The notes beneath the pieces were generated by a model. That model was not told the origin of the DNA and searched no databases. It worked only from the letters and a program-made list of their open reading frames with translations. Both the position numbers and the translations under genes were made by a program. This document shows, in pieces, positions 1 to 6,770 of a stretch of 17,121 nt of DNA; within the stretch, counting starts at the first letter, position 1, and each line of letters opens with the position of its first letter. The stretch comes from Bacillota bacterium. GTDB taxonomy: Bacteria; Bacillota; UBA994. The stretch covers positions 1-17,121 of the forward strand of contig QLUC01000025.1 in the NCBI GenBank assembly GCA_018725275.1, in the 5' to 3' direction.

Positions 1-115
1 CGAGGCCCAAGGCGACCAAAGTTGCCCCGATGGCCGTCAGTCCCAGCCGAGTGAGCGTGTATGCGAGCCCTTCAAACAGCGGTTGTAGGTGCCGCCTGGC
101 CTTGGTGTCTAACAT
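1..115 (-). CDS. CDP-alcohol phosphatidyltransferase family protein, N-terminal fragment
   Basis: This is the first 38 codons of a gene that runs off the left edge of the window. The ATG at 113-115 (minus strand) is preceded by GGGAGGAGAGG, a good ribosome-binding site. The peptide begins MLDTKARRHLQPLFEG and continues into a hydrophobic stretch with a 'TRLGLTA' element. This resembles the N-terminus of CDP-alcohol phosphatidyltransferases of the PgsA-like type, which often read MLDxxxR...LQPL...LxxLGLTpN. Family members transfer a phosphatidyl group from CDP-diacylglycerol to an alcohol in the membrane. The catalytic DGxxAR...GxxxD...D motif lies outside the window, so the assignment rests on the N-terminal pattern alone. 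It starts 20 bp downstream of the rhodanese gene stop and is probably co-transcribed with it. Confidence 0.62.
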   Translation of the reverse strand, partial: MLDTKARRHLQPLFEGLAYTLTRLGLTAIGATLVALGL

Positions 116-135
116 GGCCTCTCCTCCCTCTGCGA

Positions 136-1575
136 TTACCTAATTTCGCCCCGATTGTCAGTCCAAAGCTCGGTCAAAGAGCGCACCTGAATTTGCAGTC
201 CGGAAGGAACGTGTCCGACACTCACTTCAGATGCCACATAGGACCATTCGATCCAAGACCCATCATAGTTAAAGACGTTTTCATGCCCGAGCACATCGCG
301 CAAAACCACTAAGGTATGCGAGGATCGCACTCCAGACTGACAAAACACGATGACATTGCGGCCACGAATGGTTTCGGCAAAGATCGCAGCCATCTCTGCG
401 CGAGTCTTGAGAGTCCGGTCGGCGGCATTGGCATTGACCCAGTCGATGTGGACCGCGCCTAATAGCCTGCCGGTGCCATAAGCACCACGTGATGAAGCAG
501 TGGAGCGACCGGCAAATTCATCGGGGCTGCGGGTGTCGATAACCACCCATTCGCGCGGGTTGAGTAAGGCACTGACCACCGTCTGTATCGAGGCGTTACC
601 GCGGGTGGCATCAAAGTTTGGCGCACGATATTCTGTCAGGAGGGGCTGCTCGGCCAAGCGCGCAAAACGCCCCGTGGGGAAGCGTGCGGCCTGCCAGGCA
701 TTCAAACCTCCATCTAGGTACCTGACATCGCGATGTCCGAGCTGCCTGATTTGCCACATAAAGCGTGCAGCATCATGCAGGGCATCCGCAGCATAGACCA
801 CAATCATGGACGCTGGGGTGGCCCCGGCGCGGGATAGGAGGTTCTCCATAACCTCACGGGAAAAGGCCATGCCACTGACGACAGGGGCGACCGCCAGTGG
901 GGAATTGGTGCCGGAGTAATCTGGTCGCCATACGGCAAAAGTACCGTCAATGGGGGAACGGGCAGCATTAAGGGGGATTAAGGCCAAGGTAGGGTTCAAA
1001 ACCCCAATGACCACTACGTCCCGCTCATTGCGCTCCCGCAACATATTGAGCTCGGCGGGGCTGATAAAAGCGTCTTGGTTAGCATAGGCAGCTAGTTTCT
1101 GGCTTTGGGCCTGGCCCTCCATCCGCACTCTTCTAAGGACAGTCTGCCTTACCACCACTACGGTGCGAGCGGCTTCGTCCCAGCGCACTTCGGCACCGAG
1201 GTTCTCAGCGACAAAACGCAGCGGCACTAGGGTGCGCCCGGTGAGGGCAAAGGGGGCTACATCGAGGGTGACATTGCGACCGTTGACGGTGGCCACATTG
1301 CGCCCGAGGACCAAAGCAATGGTAGTGTCGCCTCTCTGCCCGGTGACGGTTTCCGTCGCGGCGTCCCAGCCCACCGTAGCACCGAAGGCTTCGAACAATG
1401 CTCTGAAGGGGATGAGGACGCGCCCAGCCCTAATGACCGGTGCGACATCAAGCTGCATGGGCTGCCCGTCAATCAGGACGCGTATCACTGCGGCGGCGTC
1501 GAGCGACGGCTGGTAGGAAATGAGGCTGCCTAGGACCAAGGTAAGGGCTAAAAACACAACGGCTAATTTCTTCAC
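136..1575 (-). CDS. Secreted protein with stalk (copper amine oxidase N-terminal-like) repeats and tandem rhodanese domains
   Basis: This 479-residue exported protein starts at a GTG (1573-1575) behind AAAGGAGAG. A signal peptide covers about residues 1-28 (KK, then a hydrophobic core ending LDAAA). Residues about 31-143 carry the repeated 'VxIDGxPM...APVIRxGRVLIPFRALFEAFGA.VGWD' pattern of copper amine oxidase N-terminal-like stalk domains, common on Bacillota surface proteins. Residues about 168-302 form a rhodanese-like domain without a catalytic Cys: the loop reads VVYAADALHDAAR. Residues about 325-450 form a second rhodanese domain with an intact active-site loop, CQSGVRSS, nucleophile Cys412. 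The arrangement matches two-domain thiosulfate/3-mercaptopyruvate sulfurtransferases, with an inactive first and active second domain, here displayed outside the membrane. The natural sulfur acceptor cannot be told from sequence. The adjacent VTT membrane protein is upstream in the same direction. Confidence 0.85.
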   Translation of the reverse strand: MKKLAVVFLALTLVLGSLISYQPSLDAAAVIRVLIDGQPMQLDVAPVIRAGRVLIPFRALFEAFGATVGWDAATETVTGQRGDTTIALVLGRNVATVNGRNVTLDVAPFALTGRTLVPLRFVAENLGAEVRWDEAARTVVVVRQTVLRRVRMEGQAQSQKLAAYANQDAFISPAELNMLRERNERDVVVIGVLNPTLALIPLNAARSPIDGTFAVWRPDYSGTNSPLAVAPVVSGMAFSREVMENLLSRAGATPASMIVVYAADALHDAARFMWQIRQLGHRDVRYLDGGLNAWQAARFPTGRFARLAEQPLLTEYRAPNFDATRGNASIQTVVSALLNPREWVVIDTRSPDEFAGRSTASSRGAYGTGRLLGAVHIDWVNANAADRTLKTRAEMAAIFAETIRGRNVIVFCQSGVRSSHTLVVLRDVLGHENVFNYDGSWIEWSYVASEVSVGHVPSGLQIQVRSLTELWTDNRGEIR

Positions 1576-1599
1576 TCAGATCTCTCCTTTATTTTTTAA

Positions 1600-1630
1600 T
1601 TTGCCAGTATTCTTTCATTTGCCAGGCAAA
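1600..1630 (-). promoter_or_regulatory. Palindrome plus extra half-site upstream of the rhodanese gene
   Basis: Between the VTT-gene stop and the rhodanese ribosome-binding site lies the palindrome TTTGCC-A-GGCAAA (1618-1630). A further copy of one half, ATTTGCCAG, sits at 1599-1607. On the minus strand this reads TTTGCCTGGCAAAT followed 10 nt later by a second TGGCAAAT. It could be an operator with a repeated half-site, or a weak hairpin in the intercistronic RNA. The arms are short (6 bp) and there is no strong T-tract next to them, so neither role is proven. Confidence 0.3.
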
Positions 1631-1632
1631 CA

Positions 1633-2337
1633 CTACTTGCCGATGTTGATCCCTTGCTTTTTAGCGATGTACTTAGGGATGAGAGACACCCCAAAGAGAA
1701 TAAAACCGGCGGCCGCAAACTGCAACAAGAGGTTAAGGCTTACGCCATGGGTGACTATTTCTCCGGCCATGTAGGCGTAGATGAAGGCCCCGGGCGCCAT
1801 GGTCACTAATGAAACCATCGCGAAAGTAGAAAGTTTCATCGGCGTGACCCCATAGGCGTAATTTTGGATGTTGTAGGGGAACACCGGCACGAGCCTCGTC
1901 AAAATAAGGAAGCTAGTTCCGTTCTCCTTCACTCCGCTCTCAATCCGCTTGAAGATGGGGTTCTGGCCAAACTTAGCGACAATGGCATCGCGAGCGATGT
2001 ACTTGGCGATTAGGAAGGCGACCGACGCCCCCACCGTAGCTGAGACTAACGCCAAAGCACCCCCGACCACCGAACCAAAGGTAATGCCGGCGACAATGGT
2101 GATGGCTGAGGCCGGCAACATAAAGACTGCCGCTACGATGTACAAGAGCACATAGGCGAGGAAGCCAACCACGCCAAGGCCTTGAATCCAGGCTCTGAGG
2201 CCCTCGACGTCCTGCAACTCGTTTAACAGACCAAGCTGCCCCGCTGCGAAGACTATTACTACTAAGACCAGGACCGCAATAACAATGCGCAACAACCCAT
2301 GCTTGGATTGTTTCTGTTCAGTGCTGATAATAGCCAC
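1633..2337 (-). CDS. TVP38/TMEM64 (VTT domain, DedA-like) family membrane protein
   Basis: This is a 234-residue integral membrane protein of the VTT/SNARE-associated family (TVP38/TMEM64, related to DedA). Members are implicated in lipid or undecaprenyl-phosphate scrambling and transport across the membrane; the exact substrate here is unknown. Visible hallmarks are an N-terminal transmembrane helix (about residues 16-34), the 'AGITFG' turn after a second hydrophobic block (about 75-88), and the family signature FLILTRLVPVFPYNIQNYAYG (about 142-162) with its Arg, Pro-x-x-Pro and Asn residues, followed by further hydrophobic helices. The start is GTG (2335-2337). GGAAGAGG lies directly upstream with tight spacing, so the start is somewhat uncertain, but no other in-frame start precedes the first helix. 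The gene is followed by the exported rhodanese gene 57 bp downstream. Confidence 0.85.
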   Translation of the reverse strand: MAIISTEQKQSKHGLLRIVIAVLVLVVIVFAAGQLGLLNELQDVEGLRAWIQGLGVVGFLAYVLLYIVAAVFMLPASAITIVAGITFGSVVGGALALVSATVGASVAFLIAKYIARDAIVAKFGQNPIFKRIESGVKENGTSFLILTRLVPVFPYNIQNYAYGVTPMKLSTFAMVSLVTMAPGAFIYAYMAGEIVTHGVSLNLLLQFAAAGFILFGVSLIPKYIAKKQGINIGK

Positions 2338-2381
2338 CCTCTTCCAACTTTCTACCCTACTTTACCTTTGACTGCGCTTGA

Positions 2382-2408
2382 AAACAAAAAGACACGTCCC
2401 TTTTGTTT
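2382..2408 (-). terminator. Candidate AT-rich stem-loop terminator after the CCG-protein gene
   Basis: AAACAAAA (2382-2389) pairs with TTTTGTTT (2401-2408) around an 11-nt loop containing GACACGTC. In the minus-strand direction, that of the upstream CCG gene ending at 2419, the stem is followed by further T-rich sequence. It fits a weak intrinsic terminator or an intercistronic hairpin between the redox genes and the VTT gene. The stem is almost entirely A-T, so the call is tentative. Confidence 0.35.
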
Positions 2409-2418
2409 GTGTTTGGGG

Positions 2419-3186
2419 TTAGGTGATTTGGCGCTTTATCACCACCTTGGACTTGTAGCGGTTGATCCAGGCCTTGACGGGGCTGGCGAGCACATTCTCG
2501 GGCGGTTGCGAAGCCTTAGTCACAACCGGCCCCCATAGGAGGTCAAGGAGATGCCAAGCCTTACCACCACCCATGAGCATGGAGGAGCGACAAGCAGCAC
2601 AGTAAACCACTATTTGTTCGGTAGGCATGTCCTTGATGCGGCGCTCCATAACTCGTTTCGCTAAATCGGGGTTCGCGGGCACAATCATGCCCCCAAAACC
2701 GCAGCAACGGGTGCGCTCCCGCGTGCATTCGGGTTCAACCGTTTTGTAGCCGAGTTCCTGCATCACCCAGCGCACACCATCATGGATGGCCGTTTCCTCG
2801 CGGACGGGACATGAATCATGAATGGAAATGACGGCATCGCTCCCGGCGGCCTTGCCCCGGAGTTCTTTGGGCAGGCCGATTTTTGGCATTATTTCCCACA
2901 AACTAACTGTCTTAAATTCTTTAGATTCGCGGAGCATGTTGAGGCAGTTTTGGCAAGCTACGATCATCTCATCGATTTCGCAGTCCTTGATGTCTTGGAC
3001 TAGGCTGCCAAACCGCTGCTTGAGTAAATCCACCTGTCCTAAAGCCTTGGTAGGCTTGCCGCAGCACTTTTGTATCACCGACAACTCAGGATATGTACTT
3101 TTAAGATACTGCACGGTCTTAGAGATGTTTTCTGGGCTGTAAGAAGGCAAAGAGCAACCAGGCATGAAACCCCTACGGATAGCCAT
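2419..3186 (-). CDS. Double-CCG-domain Fe-S oxidoreductase subunit (HdrB/GlpC-like)
   Basis: This 255-residue soluble protein has two cysteine-rich CCG repeats. The first uses Cys11 (PGCS), Cys41-Cys42-Gly and C78-x-x-C81; the second uses Cys126 (HDSCP), Cys161-Cys162-Gly (CCGFGG) and C196-x-x-C199. Such CCG domains, found in heterodisulfide reductase subunit B, GlpC and succinate dehydrogenase SdhE-type proteins, bind Fe-S clusters (non-cubane 4Fe-4S in HdrB) and handle thiol/disulfide or quinone-linked electron transfer. I chose ATG 3184-3186 rather than an in-frame start 33 codons upstream. The ATG is one base after the upstream flavoprotein stop (TAA-T-ATG), the reading starts directly with the family-like 'AIRRGFMPGCSLPSY', and GGGGCG lies just before it. 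Tight coupling implies that the two products form one complex. Substrate is not deducible. Confidence 0.85.
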   Translation of the reverse strand: MAIRRGFMPGCSLPSYSPENISKTVQYLKSTYPELSVIQKCCGKPTKALGQVDLLKQRFGSLVQDIKDCEIDEMIVACQNCLNMLRESKEFKTVSLWEIMPKIGLPKELRGKAAGSDAVISIHDSCPVREETAIHDGVRWVMQELGYKTVEPECTRERTRCCGFGGMIVPANPDLAKRVMERRIKDMPTEQIVVYCAACRSSMLMGGGKAWHLLDLLWGPVVTKASQPPENVLASPVKAWINRYKSKVVIKRQIT

Positions 3187-3187
3187 A

Positions 3188-4975
3188 TTACTTACGCCCC
3201 TTTCGCTTAATCGTGAACATCTTGGAGAAGGACAGCTTTTGGTGGATGTCAATGGCCCCATGTCCCTTAATTGGGGATTTGCCATGGTTGGCCTTAACCA
3301 TGTCTTTTCTCATGCCGGCAAAAATATCGGCCATCTTGTACTCTTCAGGACAGACCAAGGTGCATTGGTTGCACATATTGCAGGAATAGGGGACGATAGG
3401 CTCGATATCCCCCTTGCCGAGGAAGCTGCCAAAAAGCTCCCCCGGGCAGCGAGTGAAGTCATTGAGCATGAGGCACTCGATCATACACTTTTTGCATTCA
3501 CAGTGTAGGCAGCGCTGAGCCTCGGCCAGGGCGTCTTCATCATTTAATCCGAAATCGCATTCCGCGAAGGTCTTCGTGCGCTCGCTGACACTGAGCACCT
3601 GAGTGTGGGCGCGCTTGAGATTTTCCGTCCCCGCCTCGAGCGGCACTTTGAACTTACTTTCATATGTATACTCGCTTTTAAAGTCCCTGCCGGTGGCTAG
3701 GTCCTGCCCTTTGAGATACCTATCAACCGAGAGCGCCGCCTTGCGCCCGAGGGCCATGGCTTGGATGACGATGGTACTGCCTGCGGCATCGCCCGCCACA
3801 AAGACACCAGGGATGGCGGTGGTTAGAGTATCGCCATCAACCACGTAGCGCCCGCCCTTGGTCTGGGCTATTGCCCCTCCTGAAATATCCTCCACCAGCT
3901 GGCCCGTAGCAAATATAACGGTGTCGCAATTAATTTCCTTAGTTTGGTCGCCAAGTCGTGGGTTAAACTGCCCGCTCTCGTCCATGATCGCGCGACAATC
4001 TTTGAGCCGGAGCGAGCTCACACGGCCACTGAGACTGACTGTTTCTTCGGTGCACCAGCCACACAGAAATCCCACACCTTCTTCGCGCGCGCCTTCTTGT
4101 TCATGCCGGCTGGCTGGCAGCTCATCTTCCTTTTCCAAGGTTACGAGCTGCACTTGTTCGGCACCGGCCCTCAGTGCCGAACGGGCACAGTCGATAGCCA
4201 CATCGCCGCCGCCAATGACCGCGACGCTTTTTCCTAGCACCGTGCTCTTACTCGTCATGGCCAGTTCACGCAAAAAATCCACCGCATTGGTGATGCCGTC
4301 GCTCGACGCCCCATTGACCCTGGGCATGAGGCCTTTGTGCGCACCATGGGCTAGCACCACGGCATCGTAGCTCGCCCTAAGGTCGGTGAGCGCGATCTCT
4401 TTGCCCACCTCGATCCCCATCTTATATAGAACGCCTAGCTTGGTGAGGTAGCCATACTCAAAGTCAAGGACGGCGTCGGGCAGGCGATAATTGGGGATGC
4501 CCACCCGCATCATACCACCCACAACGGGTAGCTTTTCAAAAATGGTCACGTCGTGACCGGCCTTGCGCAAATCGACCGCGGCTTGGGCCCCGGCCGGGCC
4601 GGAACCAATTATAGCCACTTTTTTGCCGGTGGGCTGGCCGACGGCAAGGTCCCAAAGCTCCTCTTTGTCGGCCTTGTCGGCGGCATATCGTTTCAGGGCG
4701 GCAACGGCAATGGGCTGACCAAATTCAGACTCTCGCCGGCAGACATCTTCACAAGGATGGGCGCAAACCCGGCCTAAAGTGCCCGGCAGAAAGACCCTCT
4801 CCCGAATCTTGCGCACCGCATCGTCGAGTCTCCCCTCGCCCACTAAGCGAACATACCCCATGGCATCCGTATGCATGGGACATTCCGCACTGCAGAAAGG
4901 CGGTTGCAAACCCTGACACCCGGTAGCGACCTCGGTGCTGATTTTTAATACTTGCTCCGCGTATTGAACTGCCAC
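3188..4975 (-). CDS. GltD-like FAD/NAD(P)-dependent Fe-S oxidoreductase with C-terminal ferredoxin domain
   Basis: This 595-residue protein is related to the glutamate synthase small subunit. An N-terminal Fe-S segment carries Cys20, 28, 32 and Cys71, 75, 79. The FAD-binding fold follows with GSGPAG (124-129), and the NAD(P)-binding fold with GGGDVA (255-260). 'FATGQ' (355-359) and 'VFVAGDAAGS' (391-400) are the usual flavoprotein landmarks. An added C-terminal module has CLHCECKKCMIEC (489-501) and CNMCNQCTLVCP (532-543), suggesting two more clusters. No glutamate synthase large subunit is adjacent; the partner is the CCG protein 1 bp downstream. This favours a dedicated electron-transfer complex linking NAD(P)H to an unknown acceptor over amino-acid synthesis. 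The start is GTG 4973-4975 behind AGGGGGT. The gene has its own leader region, with a TATAAT and a palindrome upstream. Confidence 0.87.
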   Translation of the reverse strand: MAVQYAEQVLKISTEVATGCQGLQPPFCSAECPMHTDAMGYVRLVGEGRLDDAVRKIRERVFLPGTLGRVCAHPCEDVCRRESEFGQPIAVAALKRYAADKADKEELWDLAVGQPTGKKVAIIGSGPAGAQAAVDLRKAGHDVTIFEKLPVVGGMMRVGIPNYRLPDAVLDFEYGYLTKLGVLYKMGIEVGKEIALTDLRASYDAVVLAHGAHKGLMPRVNGASSDGITNAVDFLRELAMTSKSTVLGKSVAVIGGGDVAIDCARSALRAGAEQVQLVTLEKEDELPASRHEQEGAREEGVGFLCGWCTEETVSLSGRVSSLRLKDCRAIMDESGQFNPRLGDQTKEINCDTVIFATGQLVEDISGGAIAQTKGGRYVVDGDTLTTAIPGVFVAGDAAGSTIVIQAMALGRKAALSVDRYLKGQDLATGRDFKSEYTYESKFKVPLEAGTENLKRAHTQVLSVSERTKTFAECDFGLNDEDALAEAQRCLHCECKKCMIECLMLNDFTRCPGELFGSFLGKGDIEPIVPYSCNMCNQCTLVCPEEYKMADIFAGMRKDMVKANHGKSPIKGHGAIDIHQKLSFSKMFTIKRKGRK

Positions 4976-5012
4976 TCAGGACTACCCCCTTAACATTGCA
5001 AGTTTCCATAAA

Positions 5013-5018
5013 ATTATA
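5013..5018 (-). promoter_or_regulatory. Candidate -10 element for the flavoprotein/CCG operon
   Basis: The minus strand reads TATAAT here, 38 bp before the GTG at 4975, which would give a 5' leader of about 30 nt. No good -35 hexamer sits 16-18 bp upstream, so an activator may be needed. A second possible -10, TACAAT (5041-5046), lies further upstream. The 14-bp palindrome at 5066-5099 is just beyond both. Confidence 0.4.
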
Positions 5019-5065
5019 TTTTTTAATGCAGATTAGAACCATTGTATCATAATGAACTGCCGCGG

Positions 5066-5099
5066 AAAAGTAATGTGATATTTTCATCACATTACTTTT
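5066..5099. promoter_or_regulatory. 14-bp perfect inverted repeat (operator or bidirectional terminator)
   Basis: AAAAGTAATGTGAT (5066-5079) and ATCACATTACTTTT (5086-5099) are exact reverse complements separated by a 6-nt spacer, ATTTTC. Two roles fit. As RNA, the hairpin lies 53 nt after the cyclophilin stop on the minus strand and ends in TTTT, so it could be a weak intrinsic terminator in either direction. As DNA, it is a symmetric site with TGTGA-N8-TCACA at its core, just upstream of the candidate promoters of the flavoprotein operon, as expected for a dimeric regulator. The spacing is not the N6 of classical Crp/Fnr sites. Confidence 0.6.
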
Positions 5100-5151
5100 A
5101 AAGTCCTTCACATATAACCGCGCGAATGAATCTATTCGGCAAGCATAGGTT

Positions 5152-5619
5152 TTATTCTTGTGGCGTGTTCGAGCTGTCCGCTGCGGAAACCATTCTGACG
5201 CAGAGCATGCGGTCGCCCTGCTCGATGGCATCGACTAGGTCGACATTGTCAACTACTTGCCCGAAGACGGTGTGCTTGCCATCGAGGTGGGGCTGGGGTT
5301 GTCTGACGATGAAGAACTGGCTGCCGCCGGTGTCCTTGCCCGCGTGGGCCATACTGAGGGCACCGCGCAGGTGCTTGTGGGGGTTGCCGGCCGTCTCACA
5401 CTTAATTTGATAACCGGGGCCGCTACGGCCGCTGCCATCGGGGCAACCGCCTTGAATGACGAAATTAGGCAGGCAACGATGGAAGGTCAGCTTATCATAG
5501 AACTTGGCGTTAATCAGCTTGGTAAAATTTGCTACTGTGCCTGGGGCTGCCTCCGCGAAGAGCTCGATTGTGAAATTTCCTTTTTCAGTTTCGAGGATAA
5601 CTAATTGCTTGTTTTGCAT
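5152..5619 (-). CDS. Cyclophilin-type peptidyl-prolyl cis-trans isomerase
   Basis: This 155-residue cytoplasmic cyclophilin (no signal peptide) catalyses cis-trans isomerisation of Xaa-Pro bonds during folding. It matches the compact bacterial single-domain form. Active-site elements are all present: FHRCLPNFVIQGG (46-58, with Arg48, Phe53, Gln56), GALSMAHAGKDTGGSQFFI (86-104, with Gln101 and Phe103) and HLDGKHTVFGQV (111-122). His replaces the Trp seen in human CypA, as is usual in bacteria. The start ATG 5617-5619 follows GGAGGTG. It is read divergently from the M42 peptidase gene, with 104 bp between the two starts, and is followed by the palindrome at 5066-5099. It resembles PpiB-type enzymes, but I do not assign a symbol firmly. 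Confidence 0.92.
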   Translation of the reverse strand: MQNKQLVILETEKGNFTIELFAEAAPGTVANFTKLINAKFYDKLTFHRCLPNFVIQGGCPDGSGRSGPGYQIKCETAGNPHKHLRGALSMAHAGKDTGGSQFFIVRQPQPHLDGKHTVFGQVVDNVDLVDAIEQGDRMLCVRMVSAADSSNTPQE

Positions 5620-5678
5620 ACCGCACCTCCGCTATTTTTTTGGGACAAACTCGCCAGATGAAAGGAATAGGAGGCCAA

Positions 5679-5708
5679 ATGGCTAATTCATATGTGGCAC
5701 CTGATTAA
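5679..5708 (+). other. Possible 9-codon leader ORF ahead of the M42 gene
   Basis: ATG 5679-5681 opens a short frame (MANSYVAPD, stop TAA 5706-5708) preceded by a good ribosome-binding site, GGAATAGGAGG. The stop is followed within 2 nt by AAGGAGG, the ribosome-binding site of the M42 peptidase gene. The layout would allow translational coupling or a leader-peptide role, but a nine-codon frame can arise by chance. No arrest motif or run of one regulatory codon is visible. Confidence 0.3.
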
Positions 5709-5723
5709 CAAGGAGGAATAACC

Positions 5724-6770
5724 ATGACGACGAGCATAGACAAAGACTACATTGTCGACCAGTTAGTGCGCCTAGCCACCATCCCCAGCCCGGTTGGCTA
5801 TACAGACGAAGTGCTGCGGCACATTCAGGCCGAGTTCGAACGCCTGGGGCTCACCGCTCAGCTACTCCGCAAGGGTGGTCTTATTGCCACCTTGCCGGGC
5901 AAAAACACCAAGGAACAGCGCACGCTCAGCGGGCATGTCGACACCCTAGGCGCCATGGTCAAGCAGGTTAAAAGCAGCGGTCGCTTGAAATTCACCAAGA
6001 TCGGCGGCTACACCATGAACTCCGTGGAAGGTGAACACTGTACTGTTATGACCTCTAGCGGGCAAAAATACAGCGGAACAATTCTCACCACCAAGCAATC
6101 GGTCCATGTTTACGGACCCGAGGCCGGCAAACAGGAGCGCGACGAGGAGAACATGGAAGTGCGCCTGGATGAAGTCGTTAAGAGCAAGGATGATGTCGAA
6201 AAACTGGGCATCAGGGTAGGTGATTACATCGCCCTTGACCCTCGCACTACGGTGACGGCCTCTGGGTTTGTCAAATCACGCCACTTGGATGACAAGGCCA
6301 GCGTGGCGGTGCTGCTCGGCGTGGCCAAGCACTTAGCAGAGACCAAGGCGGAGCTACCCTACACCACAAATATCTTCATTACCGCCTACGAAGAGACGGG
6401 TCATGGCGCCAGCTACGGCACTCCCCCGGAGACGGTCGAATTCTTAGCCGTGGACATGGGCTGTATCGGCGAAGGCCTATCTTGCACCGAATTTGATGTC
6501 TCCATCTGCGTCAAGGACTCAAGCGGGCCTTATGACCTCGCGCTGCGCAAGAAATTAGTGGCTTTGGCCGAACAAGCAGAACTTCCTTTTGCTCTCGATG
6601 TCTACCCTTACTATGGCTCCGACGCCGGCGCCGCCCTGCGCGCGGGGGCCAATGTGCGCACCGCCCTAGTTGGGCCCGGCGTAGATGCGTCGCATGCCCA
6701 TGAGCGCACCCATGTGCAGGCGCTCGAAGCCACCGCTAAGCTTTGTCTGGCCTACATCCTCTCCCCATGA
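5724..6770 (+). CDS. M42 family metallopeptidase (glutamyl/general aminopeptidase-like)
   Basis: This 348-residue cytoplasmic di-metal aminopeptidase belongs to family M42 (YsdC/FrvX/CelM-like), whose members form large tetrahedral shells that trim peptides. Metal and catalytic residues can be placed: GHVDT (His71, Asp73), HLDDKA (187-192, bridging Asp189), EETG (catalytic/ligand Glu223-224), DMG (Asp244) and the C-terminal SHAHERTH (323-330, ligand within His324/326). Length is normal for the family. The ATG follows AAGGAGGAATAACC. It is the only intact plus-strand gene between 1 and 15996, and its stop overlaps the ATG of a glycerate kinase remnant (ATGA, 6767-6770), which suggests the two were once an operon. 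The closest-named activity (glutamyl versus broad aminopeptidase, or deblocking) cannot be decided from sequence. Confidence 0.92.
   Translation: MTTSIDKDYIVDQLVRLATIPSPVGYTDEVLRHIQAEFERLGLTAQLLRKGGLIATLPGKNTKEQRTLSGHVDTLGAMVKQVKSSGRLKFTKIGGYTMNSVEGEHCTVMTSSGQKYSGTILTTKQSVHVYGPEAGKQERDEENMEVRLDEVVKSKDDVEKLGIRVGDYIALDPRTTVTASGFVKSRHLDDKASVAVLLGVAKHLAETKAELPYTTNIFITAYEETGHGASYGTPPETVEFLAVDMGCIGEGLSCTEFDVSICVKDSSGPYDLALRKKLVALAEQAELPFALDVYPYYGSDAGAALRAGANVRTALVGPGVDASHAHERTHVQALEATAKLCLAYILSP

Noticed and set aside
3187..3285. 33-residue N-terminal extension of the CCG protein
   Set aside because: It overlaps the flavoprotein C-terminus. The ATG at 3186 with coupling and the family-typical PGCS start is a better choice.
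3188..4975. Calling the flavoprotein GltD (glutamate synthase small subunit)
   Set aside because: There is no GltB gene nearby, the protein has an extra C-terminal ferredoxin-like module, and it is coupled to a CCG protein.
5074..5091. TGTGA...TCACA core read as a classical Crp/Fnr site
   Set aside because: The spacer between half-sites is 8 nt, not the 6 nt of Crp/Fnr sites, and symmetry extends well beyond that motif. Only the general palindrome is reported.
4749..5231. 160-codon minus-strand frame overlapping both the flavoprotein N-terminus and the cyclophilin C-terminus
   Set aside because: It is a shadow of two well-supported genes in another frame, with no family resemblance and spanning the palindrome.
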